Shown: in pieces, positions 12,177 through 23,411 of the stretch
Position numbering within the stretch: the stretch's first letter is position 1
Layout: the number at the start of each line of letters is the position of its first letter
Assembly: GCA_039881045.1 (NCBI GenBank)
Contig: JAYWVB010000025.1
Coordinates: 310,001-374,000 of the forward strand
DNA: 64,000 nt
Direction: 5' to 3'
From: Chaetomium olivaceum
Taxonomy: Eukaryota > Ascomycota > Sordariomycetes > Sordariales > Chaetomiaceae
Notes under the pieces: generated by a model
The model's input: only the letters and a program-made list of their open reading frames with translations
What the model was told of the DNA's origin: nothing
Databases searched by the model: none
Program-made: the position numbers and the translations under genes

Positions 12177-15100
12177 ATGGCTTCGACCCTCCGCAGCAGC
12201 CAAGCGAATGGCGCCGATGGACCTGTGAAAGGTCTCGCCTCCTTCGCTCCCAAGAGCAAGCGCTTCTCCGACATCCCCTCTACCATCGACATTCCTATGC
12301 AAGATGACGTGGAAGTGGAGATTGACCTCGAGGTGCTGCCCGACGACCCGACCGAGCTCTGCTCCGTCTTTGAGAACGAGGGGTCGGCGAGGATATACTG
12401 GATGACCGTTGCTCTGGCGTACGCGAAACAGAACAAGATTGACTTTGCTATTGAGATGCTCATCCGCGGCGCCAACGCCCTGCAGGGCAACCAGCGCGAA
12501 AAGTTGGGCATTATCACTTGCATCTGCTGGCTGTATCTGTGGAAGAGCAGGGAGGCTCCCAGAGTAGCCCCTGAGGGGTCTCTGGTTTCCGAGGCAAAGA
12601 CCAAGGAATACTACCTTCAGTTGGCTACCCAGAGTCTGAACGACGCGTCGCGCATCAACCCAGCTTTCCCGCCACTCTTCTTGGCCCGCGGGGTCCTGAT
12701 CCTTTTGAAGGCGTCGCTTCAGCCGTCGTCCAAGGCGCCGGGCGCCGTCGATTCCCGCAAGTCGGAGCAACTGCGCAACGCGCTAAAATCGTTCGAGGAG
12801 GCTATTCGTGTTTCACAAGGGAAAAACATGCTGGCCGTCATGGGCAAGGCGCGCGCTCTCTTCTCCCTCGGCCGGTATCCAGATGCCCTATCTGCCTACC
12901 AAGAGGTTGTACAGAAGATGCCGGACTTGGTTGACCCAGATCCGCGCATTGGTATCGGCTGCTGCTTTTGGCAGCTGGGTTACAAGGACGATGCTAAGCT
13001 CGCCTGGGATCGCTGCCTCGAAATCAACCCGGACTCCAAACACGCCAACATCCTGCTCGGCCTCTACCATCTGGACGCCAGTGGCCATGTGCCAACCAAC
13101 AGCCCGGAATTCATCCGCCTGTACAAGAAAGCCATGACCGAATACACACAAAAGTCCTTCAAGCTCGACAAGAATCTGCCACTGACCTGCGCCACCTTCG
13201 CCGGTTACTTCCTTTCTCGGAAGCAGTTCACCAACGTCGATTCCCTTGCGCACAAGGCGATAGAGTATACCGACGTGAACGCAATCGCCAGCGACGGCTG
13301 GTATCTCCTTGCCAGGACCGAGCATCACAATGGCGACCTGGAACGGGCTAGCGACTACTACCGGCGTGCTGATGATGCGAGAGGCGGCGCTGAGAGGGGC
13401 TATCTGCCAGCCAAGTTTGGTGTGGCTCAGCTCTCGGTTCTCAAAAATGATCTCGGAGAGGCGAAGCTTCGGCTCGAGAAGATGATCCAACACGCCAAGA
13501 ACTACGAAGCCATGATATTGCTCGGCACCCTCTACGCGGAGGAAGTGTTTGCCAACCAGTCGGCTGCCGTCAAGGAGGACAAGAGCGCTGAGGCGAAGAA
13601 GGCCCTCGGGCTCTTGGAAGGCGTCCGCTCGGCGTGGAAGGACCCCAAGAAAAACCTTGCGCCGGATGCTGCCGTCCTGCTCAACCTCGCCCGCTTGTAC
13701 GAGAGCGAGAGCCCGGATAAGGCGCTACAGTGTCTTCAGCAGGTTGAACAGCTGGAGATTGATCAGGTTCCGCAGTCGGAGTACCCTGCGGACACAGAGG
13801 ACGAGGCGGCGACTCGCGCTGCGATCCGCAAACTCTTGCCGCCACAGCTTCTCAACAATATCGGTTGCTTCTACTCCCAAGACGGGAAACATCACCTTGC
13901 TACCGAGTTCTTCCAAGCCGCCCTGGACTCTTGCGCTCGCATTAGCCAGACGGAGAACGATCTGGATATCGATGCGCTTCTCACAACCATCTCGTTCAAT
14001 CTCGGCCGGAGCTACGAGTATGAAGGCGATGCCGACAAGGCGATCAAGACCTACGAGCAACTGCTGAGCCGCCACAGTGACTACACGGATGCGCGGACGA
14101 GGTTGGCCTACATCAAGCTGCGCAAGAACCCCAACAAGGAGGGACCGGATGCGGTTGCCAAGCTGTACCAGGAGAACTCGTCCGACTTGGAGGTCCGCGC
14201 GCTCTATGGCTGGTTCCTGGGCAAGGTGAACTCCAAGAAAAGGCCGGCCAACATTGCAGAGGATCCGGAACAGCGGCATTACAAGCACACCCTGCAGAAT
14301 TACGACAAGCACGATCGCTATGCCCTCGTCGGCATGGGCAACCTACACCTCATGTCTGCCCGCGAGATGCGCCGCGAGACGGAGCAGGACAAGCAGAAGC
14401 GGAGTGCTGCGTACAACCGCGCAGTCGAGTTCTTTGACAAGGCGCTCCAGCTCGACCCCAAGAACGCCTACGCCGCCCAGGGTGTGGCGATCGCTCTTGT
14501 GGAGGACCGGAAAGACTACAAGAACGCCCTGCAGATTTTCATCAAGGTCCGCGAGACCATCCAGGACGCCCACGTCTACGTCAACCTGGGTCACATCTAC
14601 GCCGAGCTGCGCCAGTTCAGCAAGGCCATCGAGAGCTACGAGCTTGCGCTCACCAAGGAGGGCAAGGCCAACGATGCCGGCATCATCTCGTGCCTCGGGC
14701 GGATCTGGCTCAACAAGGGCCGCGCAGAGCGCAACCTTGACGCCTATAAGATGGCCCTAGAGCACGCCAAAAAGGTAAAATCAAAGCCACCTCCCGCGGC
14801 AACCCGCTTCCTCTGACTAACAACCGCACCCCTAGGCTCTTGCCGTCGCCCCAGACCAGCTCCACTTCAAGTTCAATGTCGCCTTCGTGCAGATCCAAGT
14901 CGCCCTCACGCTGCACTCAATGCGCGACAGCGAACGCACCTCCTTCCAGCTCGAAGAAGCAGCCGAAGGCCTCGAAGCCGCCATCAAAGCGCTCGACGAG
15001 ATCGCCGCATCCCCCAACCCCCCTTACCCCAAACACGACATGGAACAGCGCGCCAACATGGCCCGCAACACCCAACGCAAGCAGCTCGAGCGCGCCCTAG

Positions 15101-16079
15101 CGAGCCAGCGCGAGTACGAAGCCAAGAACAAAGAAAAGCTCGCCGCCGCCCTCGAGCAACGCCAGGCCGAACTCCGCCGTCGCGAAGCCGAGCGCCGCCG
15201 CGCCGAGGAGGCCGAGCGCGAGCGCCAGGAGAAGATCCGCCGCGACCGCGAGGCCATCGCCGCCCGTGACCGTGCCCTCGGCGAGCAGCGCGCCGAAGAA
15301 GAGCGCGCTCGCATCGAAGCGGAGATGACCACCGACAGCGAGACGGGCGATAAAATCAAGCGCAAGAAGCGCCCTGCTGCTTCGCGTCGCTCTCGCTCGG
15401 GCGAGCCCCGTTCTGGTGGTGGCAAGGGCGGCGGCGGCGGTGGTGGGAGGAGCAGGAGGAAGAAGGCCACCTCTGCTGGTGGAGATTCGGATGGCGAGGA
15501 CTCGGCCGGTGAAAAGAGCCGCAAACCGCCCAAAAAGAGGCAGCGGCTGGCGAGCAAGAAGGAGAGCGCCAAGTACAAGTCGCAGGAGATTGTGGTGGAC
15601 AGCGACGAGGACGAGGAGGCCGACTACCGCGGCGGTGATGATGATGATGAGGATGCGCTGGACAAGGCGGAGCGCGCGCTCGAGAGATCGGGGAGGCGGA
15701 GCCGCAGCCGCACGGCCGGGTCTGATGACGGTTCTGGGGAGGAGGATGGTGGTGAGGAGAGGGGTGGCAAACGGAGGCGCACCCTCAACCGGCCGCGGAG
15801 GAGGTCGTCTGGTGCTGGGGAGGGCGATCGGATGGATGTGGATGAGGCGGGCGGTGGTGGTGGTGGTGGTGCTGGGGAGGGGAGTGGGGATGATGGGGAG
15901 GAGACGGTTGCGCGCAGGCCGCAGGCGAGGGCGTCGCGCCGTAGGGGGATTGTGAGAGTGATGATGAGGAGGAGGGTGGTGGTGGTGTGACGGGGGATGC
16001 GCCTACCCCTGGGGTGGCGAGTGCTGCGGACGAGGGTGAGAAGGGTGATACTAGCATGATGGATGCGGATGATGAGTAG
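12177..16079 (+). CDS. ctr9: Ctr9, TPR subunit of the Paf1 transcription elongation complex
   Basis: Ctr9 is the scaffold of the Paf1 complex, which travels with RNA polymerase II and promotes histone H2B ubiquitination and H3 methylation. Exon 1 is 12177-14774; the intron is 14775-14835 (GTAAAA donor, CTGACTAAC, CTAG acceptor); exon 2 starts at 14836. The N-terminus carries the conserved segment LPDDPTELCSVFENE. Tandem TPRs follow to about residue 860 (for example ARGVLILLKASLQ and QLDPKNAYAAQGVAIALVE). Next come a Glu/Arg-rich coiled coil (QRQAELRRREAERRRAEEAE) and an acidic/basic Ser-rich tail. The frame as given stops at 15990 (1250 aa) in an odd RVMMRRRVVVV tail. One extra G in the G run at 15944-15948 would give an acidic SDDEEEGGGG...MMDADDE end at 16079 (about 1280 aa), which fits Ctr9 much better. 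Confidence 0.93.
14775..14835 (+). other. ctr9 intron
   Basis: 61-nt intron near the end of the TPR region. The donor GTAAAA is weak, but CTGACTAAC and CCTAG are good, and joining gives HAKKALAVAPDQ in frame. Confidence 0.85.
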
Positions 16080-16545
16080 GGTTGGTAATGGGCTGGCGAG
16101 ACTGTAACATGTATTATTTTTTACTTATCTGAGGGGTTGGGTCAGGGGTCTGGTGCTCTCATCAAAGATTAGATGTGAAGCCTTGGTTGGCCGTACTGGG
16201 TGCGTCATTGCTCTGAACACGGGCTTGTTATATGCATTGTTCGCTCGGGTCTTGTGTCCGTTCTTGAATTAGTATTACAGTCGGTGCGTCCTCCGTGATA
16301 CCTAACACGAGCCACCTCTTATCGTTTCATTCCACCCGTCCGTACCCAGCTCCCCCCTTGTCCATACCGCCATTACACGCCCTTAACACGTCCTATTAAC
16401 GCAGCCAAGTCCATACTCTCGTACAGCTCCATACCCTCGTACAACTCCCCATACAACCACGAGCCAACCACCAACCAACCCTCTAATCACCCCATCCGCC
16501 CTTCCCCGTCATCCTCCCCCAATACTATCCCCCTTAGCACACCTC
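16080..16545. other. intergenic region between convergent genes
   Basis: 3' flanks of ctr9 and of the 16.5-18.7 kb gene. C-rich low-complexity DNA to the right; no gene seen. Confidence 0.45.
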
Positions 16546-18691
16546 TCACATCCCACCCTTCCCCCCCCTCCCCATCACCATCCCCCTCCCCCTCCCCTTC
16601 ACCTTCCCGAACAGCAGCACCAACTCCTTCCCCACCAACTCCTTCCCCACCAACTCCTCCCCCACCACCACCACCACCACCACCACCACCACACCAAAAA
16701 CCATCCCCACCCCAAACAACCGCACCATCTCCAAACCATCCCCCCCCGCGGCCTCCGTCATTAACAAGCCTTCCACCGCTTCCGCATCAGCCACACCGCC
16801 CACCCGCGCCAGACACGCCCGGAACACGTCCCGCGGGTACCGTTCCCCTTCCGCGATGCGGCCTTCGTTGGCGTCGGCTATGCGAGAGACGAGGTCACCG
16901 ATGAGGGCGAGGAAGATGGCGAGTGGCTTGAGACGGGTTTGAGGAGGGCTGTGGTTGGGGTTGGGGCTGGAAGGGCGGTGGGGGGTGGGAGTGGTGGTGG
17001 TGCTGGTGGAGGTGGTGAGGTCAGGTTGTGCTGGTTGCGCTGGTTGCGCTGGAGGGGTTGATACTGAGGGGAGTGGCCCGCCTGCTGGACTGTGAGTATG
17101 TGGAGGTGGTGGCGGAGAAGAGATAGCAGCACGGCGTAGCCCCCCAGGTTGCGCGGCCAGTCGGGTAGAAGTTCCTTTAGGTGGAGGAGGGCGGCTAGGC
17201 GCAGGGCGGGTTCGAGGGCGTTATAATCGTCTCCTTCGGGGGGTTGGGCCGGGGTGATGGGAACGGCGGGGAGGAGACGGTGGTTGGAGATGTAACTGCC
17301 TGGGTTGGAGAGCTCGATTGAGTAGGGGTTGACAAGGGAGGAGGAGTCATCTCGGAGCGGGCCGGCTGGTGAGCAGAGCGTGCGTGAGGGCTTGCCATTC
17401 TTCGGTGAAGGCGTGGGGGTCGAAGACGACGGTGTTGGGGGATCGGCGGGCGAGACGGATGGCGGAGGTGAGGATTGACAGGGAGGTGAGGGACTCGATG
17501 ATCAAGGGGTGGATATCGAGTGGGTCGAGGAGGGCGGATAGGGAAGCGGCTGTTTGTTCGCGCACCTCGGGAGAGACAATATCGGACACTGGGTTGTAGT
17601 GTCGGGTGAAGGAGAGGTATGGCCTCGATACGAGGGCTACGGCGCCTTGAAGATCGGCTCTGTCGATCTTGTTAGTCGGTGACTCTCGGATAAGAATTGC
17701 ACCGTGCTCACTTGTACATCTCTGCCAGCAGCCACGGCGGCAGCCCATCTAGACCTCCGTTCAAGTCGAGCACCTTTTGTAGCCCAGACATGTGTAATTG
17801 CCAATGGTCGAGACGGCCGACGTAACACTAGTGGTTCCTGATCAGCCATCATGTTGGTGAAATCGCATTCAGGGGTCAGGCCATACATACCCCCACACAA
17901 GCCAACTTTGCGATACAATGCAGAGTTACCGCGTCGACAGCGCTCTGTTGGTTGAGTTTCCGGTTGAGGATGGCACATATCTTTGAGATGTGGTATGCCA
18001 GATCTTTCGGTTCCGTTTGTGTCTCGAGGGCCACCGCGATGCTCCCGCACATGAGCACGCAGTGTTGAGCAGCCCTGTCTCCCGTGACCATAGAGTAAAA
18101 GTCGGCTCCCCTGGATGGGTTATACGCTAGAATTCCCTCATCGGGGTACATGCTGCGTGGGGTGCAGTCGAAGTAGCGACTGAACAGTGCCTGGTCTTCT
18201 TCTGACAAGGGAGACTCCGGGTCAGAGGCGGCATCTCCCATTGTTCCTATGGCTGAGCTGTCGAGGGTTGGGTCGATGTGGAGCATATCCTGGCTTGCGG
18301 CGTACTGCCCGAGATGAAAGCTTCGATCCTCAAAAGGCGCTGAGGATGGTCGGGATGGTGTTCCTGGCCCGGGTGTCGCCGGCGATTTCCCTCCCCGGGC
18401 CGTCCTCCGCCGCCGTCTTTGCCCTTGTGCCCCGCCCGAGGACTCCAAATGCGTGGCATCCTTCCGGTAACTCCCTTCGCTTTGGGATTCGCTGCCCTCT
18501 TCGACGAACTTGATCTCTTGCTGTGACGAGCCCGGAGCCCCTGTTGCCCCTGGTGGACCGGACCCGGCGGGCGTGTCGCGGGGGGATGCGTTCACGAAAG
18601 ACAGCCCGTTGAACCTTTGCCTCGAAACCTGTAGTCCTCGCCGGGTCTTAACCAGCTTCCCATCCTTGATCGTTGCGTTGAAGTGGTCCAT
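16546..18691 (-). CDS. uncharacterised fungal protein, transcription-factor-like layout, one frame break
   Basis: Proposed exons are 18691-17891, 17827-17712, 17659-17065 and 16948-16546. The start MDHFNATIKDGKLVKTRRG is the first ATG with coding character; a longer N-terminus is possible. A disordered basic/Ser part to residue about 170 is followed by a helical region including LFSRYFDCTPRSMYPDEG, DFYSMVTGDRAAQHCVLMC and HWQLHMSGLQKVLDLNGG. This pattern is common in fungal proteins related to the transcription-factor regulatory domain (Fungal_trans_2-like), but no DNA-binding domain is visible. In exon 3 the frame stops at 17347, and one base too many near 17353-17364 (CGGCCCGCTCCG) would restore ANPYSIEL-type sequence (here SLVNPYSIELSNPGS) and the correct phase into exon 4. 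The C-terminus (poly-Val, poly-Gly) is simple repeat DNA and may not be real. Function unknown. Confidence 0.55.
16616..16691 (+). repeat. 15-bp tandem repeat followed by (CCA)n
   Basis: About three copies of a CCCCACCAACTCCTT unit run into a (CCA)n tract of roughly ten copies at 16662-16691. On the minus strand they would code for GKELV repeats and poly-Val at the end of the neighbouring gene, so the gene probably ends differently or the tract has expanded. Confidence 0.8.
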
Positions 18692-19557
18692 CGCTTCGAA
18701 GCTTGAAGTTGCGGGGAGCGCGTCGCCTCCTTGGATACCGGCGTCGGCACAAAACGGGCAACTAACAAACACGGCGCGGTTGAACACCAGTCTCAATGCA
18801 GCAGCCCGGCGGCTTGGAACCAGACGCAAGATAAAGGCTACGGCAACAACTAGTGGTAGACATGATTGGCGGCCTTTGCCCGTATGCACAAGCTGTCCCC
18901 TGCGGCTGCGCATGAGGCGCCGGGGCGCCAGACCTGCTGAAGCCTAGTGATAGCTCATCCATGATGCTCGGGAGAGGCCTCAAGTTCATCGTGTAGGTCT
19001 CTTTGACAGGGCCGCAGCCCTCCAAGCTGAGGTTGGTGGACCGGGCCGACGGCAGTGCCCTTGGCTAAGCTATACGAGGTAATGCTACCGGATACGGGGT
19101 TCTCCCTGGAGACGTTAAACGATGGCTAAACGAAACCCGGATTTTTATTCCACGCGTTGCCAAATTGGTCTCGAGGCCATGAGTAATCCCCAACGCCCAT
19201 TAGTTGTTGGTCACAAACATCCTCTTCTCTTTCCTGAAATGGTCCGGGGAAGCGACCTTGGCGAGGGGGAAAAGGGGCCGACGAGTTGAGTGTTTGGAAG
19301 GCTGACAAAGTACTGAGCGCGTCGATCAGCGCTCTATTGGATGCCCCATCCGGGGTGGCGATGCAGGGTACGAGGCTCGATCTTTAAAAAGTCCTGAATA
19401 CATCCGACTACCGTTCTAGAGACCGGGGGTCTCACGTCAGCCTTCTCTTCATCCTCTGCCGGCATTCCACCAGCCGATGACGCTATACATAGTCGTTGGA
19501 TTGTTTTTTAAGTGTCCGATATAGTTCCGAACTGTACCAGAACATAATTCCTCGTGA
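18692..19557. other. intergenic region, no gene seen
   Basis: Upstream side of the 16.5-18.7 kb gene and 3' side of the PrpF gene. An open minus frame continues upstream of 18691 to about 18913, so an earlier start or upstream exon cannot be excluded. The rest shows nothing recognisable. Confidence 0.4.
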
Positions 19558-20897
19558 TCAATAGAACACCGAGCCCTTCATCAGCACACGGGCGGTTCTC
19601 GAGAGATCGACCGAGAGAACTTCCCCATCCTTGACCTTCGCCGCAACGTTCAGCTTGCCACTCGGATGTCCGACGACGATGGTATCACTCCCGTCAGCCC
19701 TGACAGCGAGCTGGTTGGGTATCGTCCCCGGAAGTCGAGCGGCCGCGCCGAGACACAATCCCAACGTTAGCGGCACGGATTTGTGCGCCTGTCCCATCGA
19801 CAGAGCAAGACACTTGATGTGGACTTCGGGGCTCTGTTGAGTGACTTCGGGAGGGAACACGAGCACGATCTTGGGAACGCTCTGCGTGTTTGGATCAAGT
19901 CCCATCAAGGATGCACCAGCCTGGCGAATCTGTTCCAGACGAGCTTTAAGCGCCGCATCCGCCTCGACAGTGGCAGGATCCAACGACGCTGGATTCTGGA
20001 CGCCAAGATCTGAAACGCGAACAAACACGCCTGGGTTAGACACGTCGATAAGAGACGCCTCGATTGTGCCGCCGTCCGGCAGGCGAAGAGTGTCGACTTG
20101 GTTGCCCGTGGGCAAGACTTTACCAGTCGCGGCACCGCCGGGGTTGAGGAAGCCGAGGTTGATTTGCGACTGCTTCCCCGGTACTCCATCCATCTCGTAC
20201 GTTCCCAGTGGGGAATACGAAGGGGGCTCCCCGCTAACGCGGAACCTAGAGTGCACCACCTTGCGCGTATTAGTGTTGAAGATGCGTACCGTGACTGTGC
20301 GCTCGCCGGTTTCGGGATCCGTTTCTATCTGGGGCCGCTCCGACAGGCCGGCGTCAAAGGCGACGGGCCCGACTATGGATAGCATGTTGCCACAATTGCC
20401 GGCCATGTCTAAGCGCCCATCCTTGACACCAACTTGGACGAAAGTGAACCGCACATCGTCGGCGCTCCCATCCGAACCCGGTGATAGGATGCAGATTTTG
20501 GAGGTGGACGAGATGCCCGATCCCATGCCGTCAAGCTGTCGGCCATAGGGGTCGGGCGATCCCATGAGTGCAGGCAAAATTGCGCCCCCCGTTGGCAATG
20601 TCAGCGGTTATGATTACTGATACCAGGAGAGCCATGGTTGGTAATAATGTTTCCGAAGAGCGGCCAGAGGGAACCCGACATACATTGGGATTCAGGCGGC
20701 AGGTCTTTCTTCCAGAGAACTAGGCCAGTGGAAGTTCCTCCTCGAGCGAAAATGGCGGGAATGCTTCGCGTGCCGATGGATGCCATACTATCATGGTTTA
20801 TAGGGGTGGATGATCGACTTTCCATCCCCGGCTTCGTTTCGCTGAGAAGATAGCGAGTGGTTGCAAGCGAGCGCTGGAAGAGTCTGAAACGGCGCAT
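19558..20897 (-). CDS. PrpF-family protein (aconitate isomerase / tautomerase-like)
   Basis: PrpF proteins have a diaminopimelate-epimerase fold and isomerise C=C bonds in aconitate-like acids; the exact substrate here is unknown. Exon 1 is 20897-20684 and exon 2 is 20588-19558, 414 residues. Exon 1 begins MRRFRLFQRSLATTRYLLS, which looks like a mitochondrial targeting sequence, and then shows RSIPAIFARGGTSTGL, the family N-terminal motif. Exon 2 has GSPDPYGRQLDGMGSG, DMAGNCGNMLS with the active-site Cys region, and a C-terminal HPSGKLNVAAKV. The intron has a perfect GTATGT donor and CGCTGAC branch but ends in CAACGG, so there is no AG at the position that gives ESQ-W-GAILPALMGSPDPYG. Unless GG is used as acceptor, splicing is impaired. 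Confidence 0.85.
20589..20683 (-). other. PrpF intron with GT donor and GG in place of AG at the acceptor
   Basis: GTATGT at 20683 and GCTGAC 21 nt before the predicted end define the intron. The only frame-compatible end leaves CAACGG next to exon 2, one transition away from CAACAG. The sole AG inside the interval (GTATCAG) leads straight into in-frame stops. Confidence 0.6.
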
Positions 20898-21265
20898 GTC
20901 GAAACCAACCACAAATCACGCATTGGTGCAGTATAGATAACGGCGGAAACATGAGTCAAATCAAAAATGCATGATGCGAAAGGTGGAGTAGGAGATGTTA
21001 GATGAAGTTTGTAGAGTGTATAGTGGAGAGTGAACACGAGGAGTTTGAAATTGGTGGTGAGAAGAAGGGGCGTCGAGGTATGTTACTATAAACCCTAACC
21101 CTACGTCGGTCAACGGAATTGCCCCTGGTTCTCTCATACCAGCTTGCGAACATTTCTCGCTGTCAGATCGCCGAGGGAGTCTCGTCCATCGGTCGTGTAT
21201 TTTTCGCCGATGCCGCCCCTGCGCCTATGAGACTCGTGGGTAGTGTCCAGTTAAACTTAGGTAAC
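20898..21265. other. intergenic region with telomere-like box
   Basis: Promoter side of the PrpF gene. It contains AAACCCTAACCCTA at 21090-21103, i.e. two CCCTAA units. Such interstitial telobox sequences occur in fungal promoters as sites for Tbf1/Rap1-type proteins; function here is inference. Confidence 0.45.
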
Positions 21266-22414
21266 TTATTTTTCGGGGGGATACATGTCCCGCCAAGCTA
21301 GCACACACTCTTGTCAGTCATCCATCACAGTCTTCAAACATGTTCAGGGGGCACTCACCTCCAGGTATCAGCGCCGCGGCATACATCACCAACGAAATAG
21401 GCCGCAAGTCCTCATCCGTCGACTCCTCGAGATAATGATGCCAGAAGTTCACCACCGCCTCCACCCCGCTCTTGATCTCCTCGTCGGCGCCATAACACTC
21501 CAGTCCCAGACACGTTCCAAACTCCCTAAACGCCAACCTCCTCGACGCATCCCGTGCCATCAAACCCTTGTCCTTATCCAGCACGATTTTTGCCATATCC
21601 AAGCTCTGGCTCCCCAGCCGTACGGCCCACGGCTCCTCCTTAAAGAAGTGACACATCCACAGCCCCATTCCCAAATCCAACGGGTCCCGGCTAGCCTCCA
21701 GCTTCCCACCTCTTTGCATAAGCCGTTTGTAATCATCAATCTCACTGCTCAGAACCGCAGACTGGCCCTGCATGTGCTCAGCCGTGCGCTGCAGCAGGCG
21801 GTATACCACAAACCCCGTCGCCGCGTCGAGGTGGCCCTCGGAGGGGACCAGCACGTCGTTCATATCGGTAGATATCTTCCAGACCATGCGGAGGACGCCG
21901 CTGCTGCCGTCATCGTCGCGGCGGATGACAAAGTGCGGATGGATAGCCTTGGCGAGCTGCACGGCCAGCCGGTTGTACTGCTTGTCACCCGTCGCGAGGG
22001 CCAGGCGATTGAGCGCAAACATCCAGAGCGTGAGGTAGTGGTGGTACTGGCCATCGCGGTCCGCGCCCTGATCGGACGTCTTGCCGATGCGCAGGCCGCC
22101 GTTGAGGGGCTCGGCGTCGGTGGCGCGCGGAAGGCGGGCGGTGCCGTCGCGCGTGCGCCCGAGGATGTCGTGGACCGTTTGGGCGAGCTGCTTGGCGAGG
22201 GTGAGGTAGACGGGGGAGGATGTTTCTTTGGAGAGCGTGATGAGGTTGACGACGCCGAAGGCATCCGTCCAGAGGTACCGGCCCCGGTGGCCGCCTGCGC
22301 CGGGCTTGTCGGGGGCGGTCCACTTGCGTGCCTCGTCCTCGAGAGGTGGTCGATGTTGCCGTAGACCAGCTTCATGGCCTCGGTGAAGTGGATTGTACTT
22401 CGATTAGTAGTCAT
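21266..22414 (-). CDS. conserved fungal protein of unknown role, all-helical (six-hairpin glycosidase-like) character
   Basis: Exons are 22414-21359 and 21297-21266; the intron has a GTGAGT donor, CTGAC branch and GCTAG acceptor, and splicing yields the C-terminus PGAWRDMYPPEK. The start is MTTNRSTIHFTEAMKLVYG. The downstream frame carries RYLWTDAFGVVNLITL, DGQYHHYLTLWMFALNRLA and GTCLGLECYGADEEI. This helix-rich pattern with Trp/His clusters recalls (alpha/alpha)6 barrel hydrolases, but that similarity is only an impression. One base is missing at 22338-22348 (CACCTCTCGAGG): as written, MKLVYGNIDHL runs into a wrong frame, whereas adding one base gives EDEARKWTAPDKPGAGGH and the correct phase at the intron. 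No signal peptide. Function unassigned. Confidence 0.6.
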
Positions 22415-23411
22415 CTTTCTGGTTAGGGACTTGATGGAATTCAACATAGAAGTTGTTGTGGTGTTGTCGTGGTGCTCGTGGCTGCAGTCACCGTCAAAAT
22501 TCCTCAAAGGTAACCTCCAAATTGACTACGATGGTAATCGGGATGTACATGTACATACAATCGACGTAACGCATCATCGAGGACGTCACAATTACAATCC
22601 CATCATCAACTCGGGAAGTCAACCGCAACCGATGGGCAACCTATTCTTTCCCTCATCATTTTTGTTCCTGCTCCTCTTACGTTTCTCCAGGGACCGATGC
22701 CAGAGACAGGCGCTCAATTCAAACGAATGGTGCTGTGATTTGGACGAGACCATGAATTCTGTATCGCAGAAATCTAACCTCGCCGTGTCGGGTGTAACTG
22801 TTGGTGATTGCGACAATCGTGAACTCGATTCGTGCAACCGATCTGCGATCGAGCTGGGGTTTCTCCATGTCGTCACTCTCCGTGTCAAAGTGGCCAAGCT
22901 CTAACCCCGCTAGTCCTTTCAAGGTTTAGACCAAAACTGTGCCCCTCATTGGCCGCCCTCTGCCCCGCGTTGGACCGAGATGTTTCGAGCAGCTTCTGGA
23001 GCCTGCTAGAAGGTAATCAAGGGTACTGGCTGTTGCTCGCTACCACCTGCACCTCACTAGCATCATCATCCCACTTCGAGGACCCTCGAGCTTTGAGAAC
23101 AAGACCAACAACAGTCTGCTCCAATTCTCGATATAATCGTGTCTCACCTGTCCGAAACTTTTTGTGTTTGTTTTCTTTGCTTTTTTCCATACACGAACTC
23201 ACCTTCCGATATACTGGGTATTTAATACCACAGAGGGCTCTCGAAAGCAGACAGGCTATTCCATAGCCCAGACTCCCAATTGAAGCCTGACGTCACTTGA
23301 ACTTTTCAAAACTCAACGACGCAACCCCTATTTGCTCGACTCTGAGCACGACTCTACGAAACACACCAACACCCCTATCCGAGACATCGGTCTCGCTTCT
23401 ACCAGTTCACA
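22415..23411. promoter_or_regulatory. divergent promoter region of hsp98 with heat-shock, CRE and STRE-like sites
   Basis: The region contains TTCtgGAgccTgCtaGAA at 22994-23011, four alternating GAA/TTC-type units at exact 5-bp spacing and so an imperfect heat-shock element. It also has a perfect TGACGTCA (CRE) at 23288-23295 and CCCCT stress elements at 22942-22946, 23325-23329 and 23372-23376. All precede hsp98, a gene known to be heat-induced in fungi. Binding by Hsf1, bZIP or Msn2-like factors is inferred from motif match only. Confidence 0.6.

Noticed and set aside
21285..22364. 359-codon plus-strand frame opposite the conserved minus-strand gene
   Set aside because: The minus strand carries conserved-looking blocks, a good intron and a sensible C-terminus; the plus frame is its complement.
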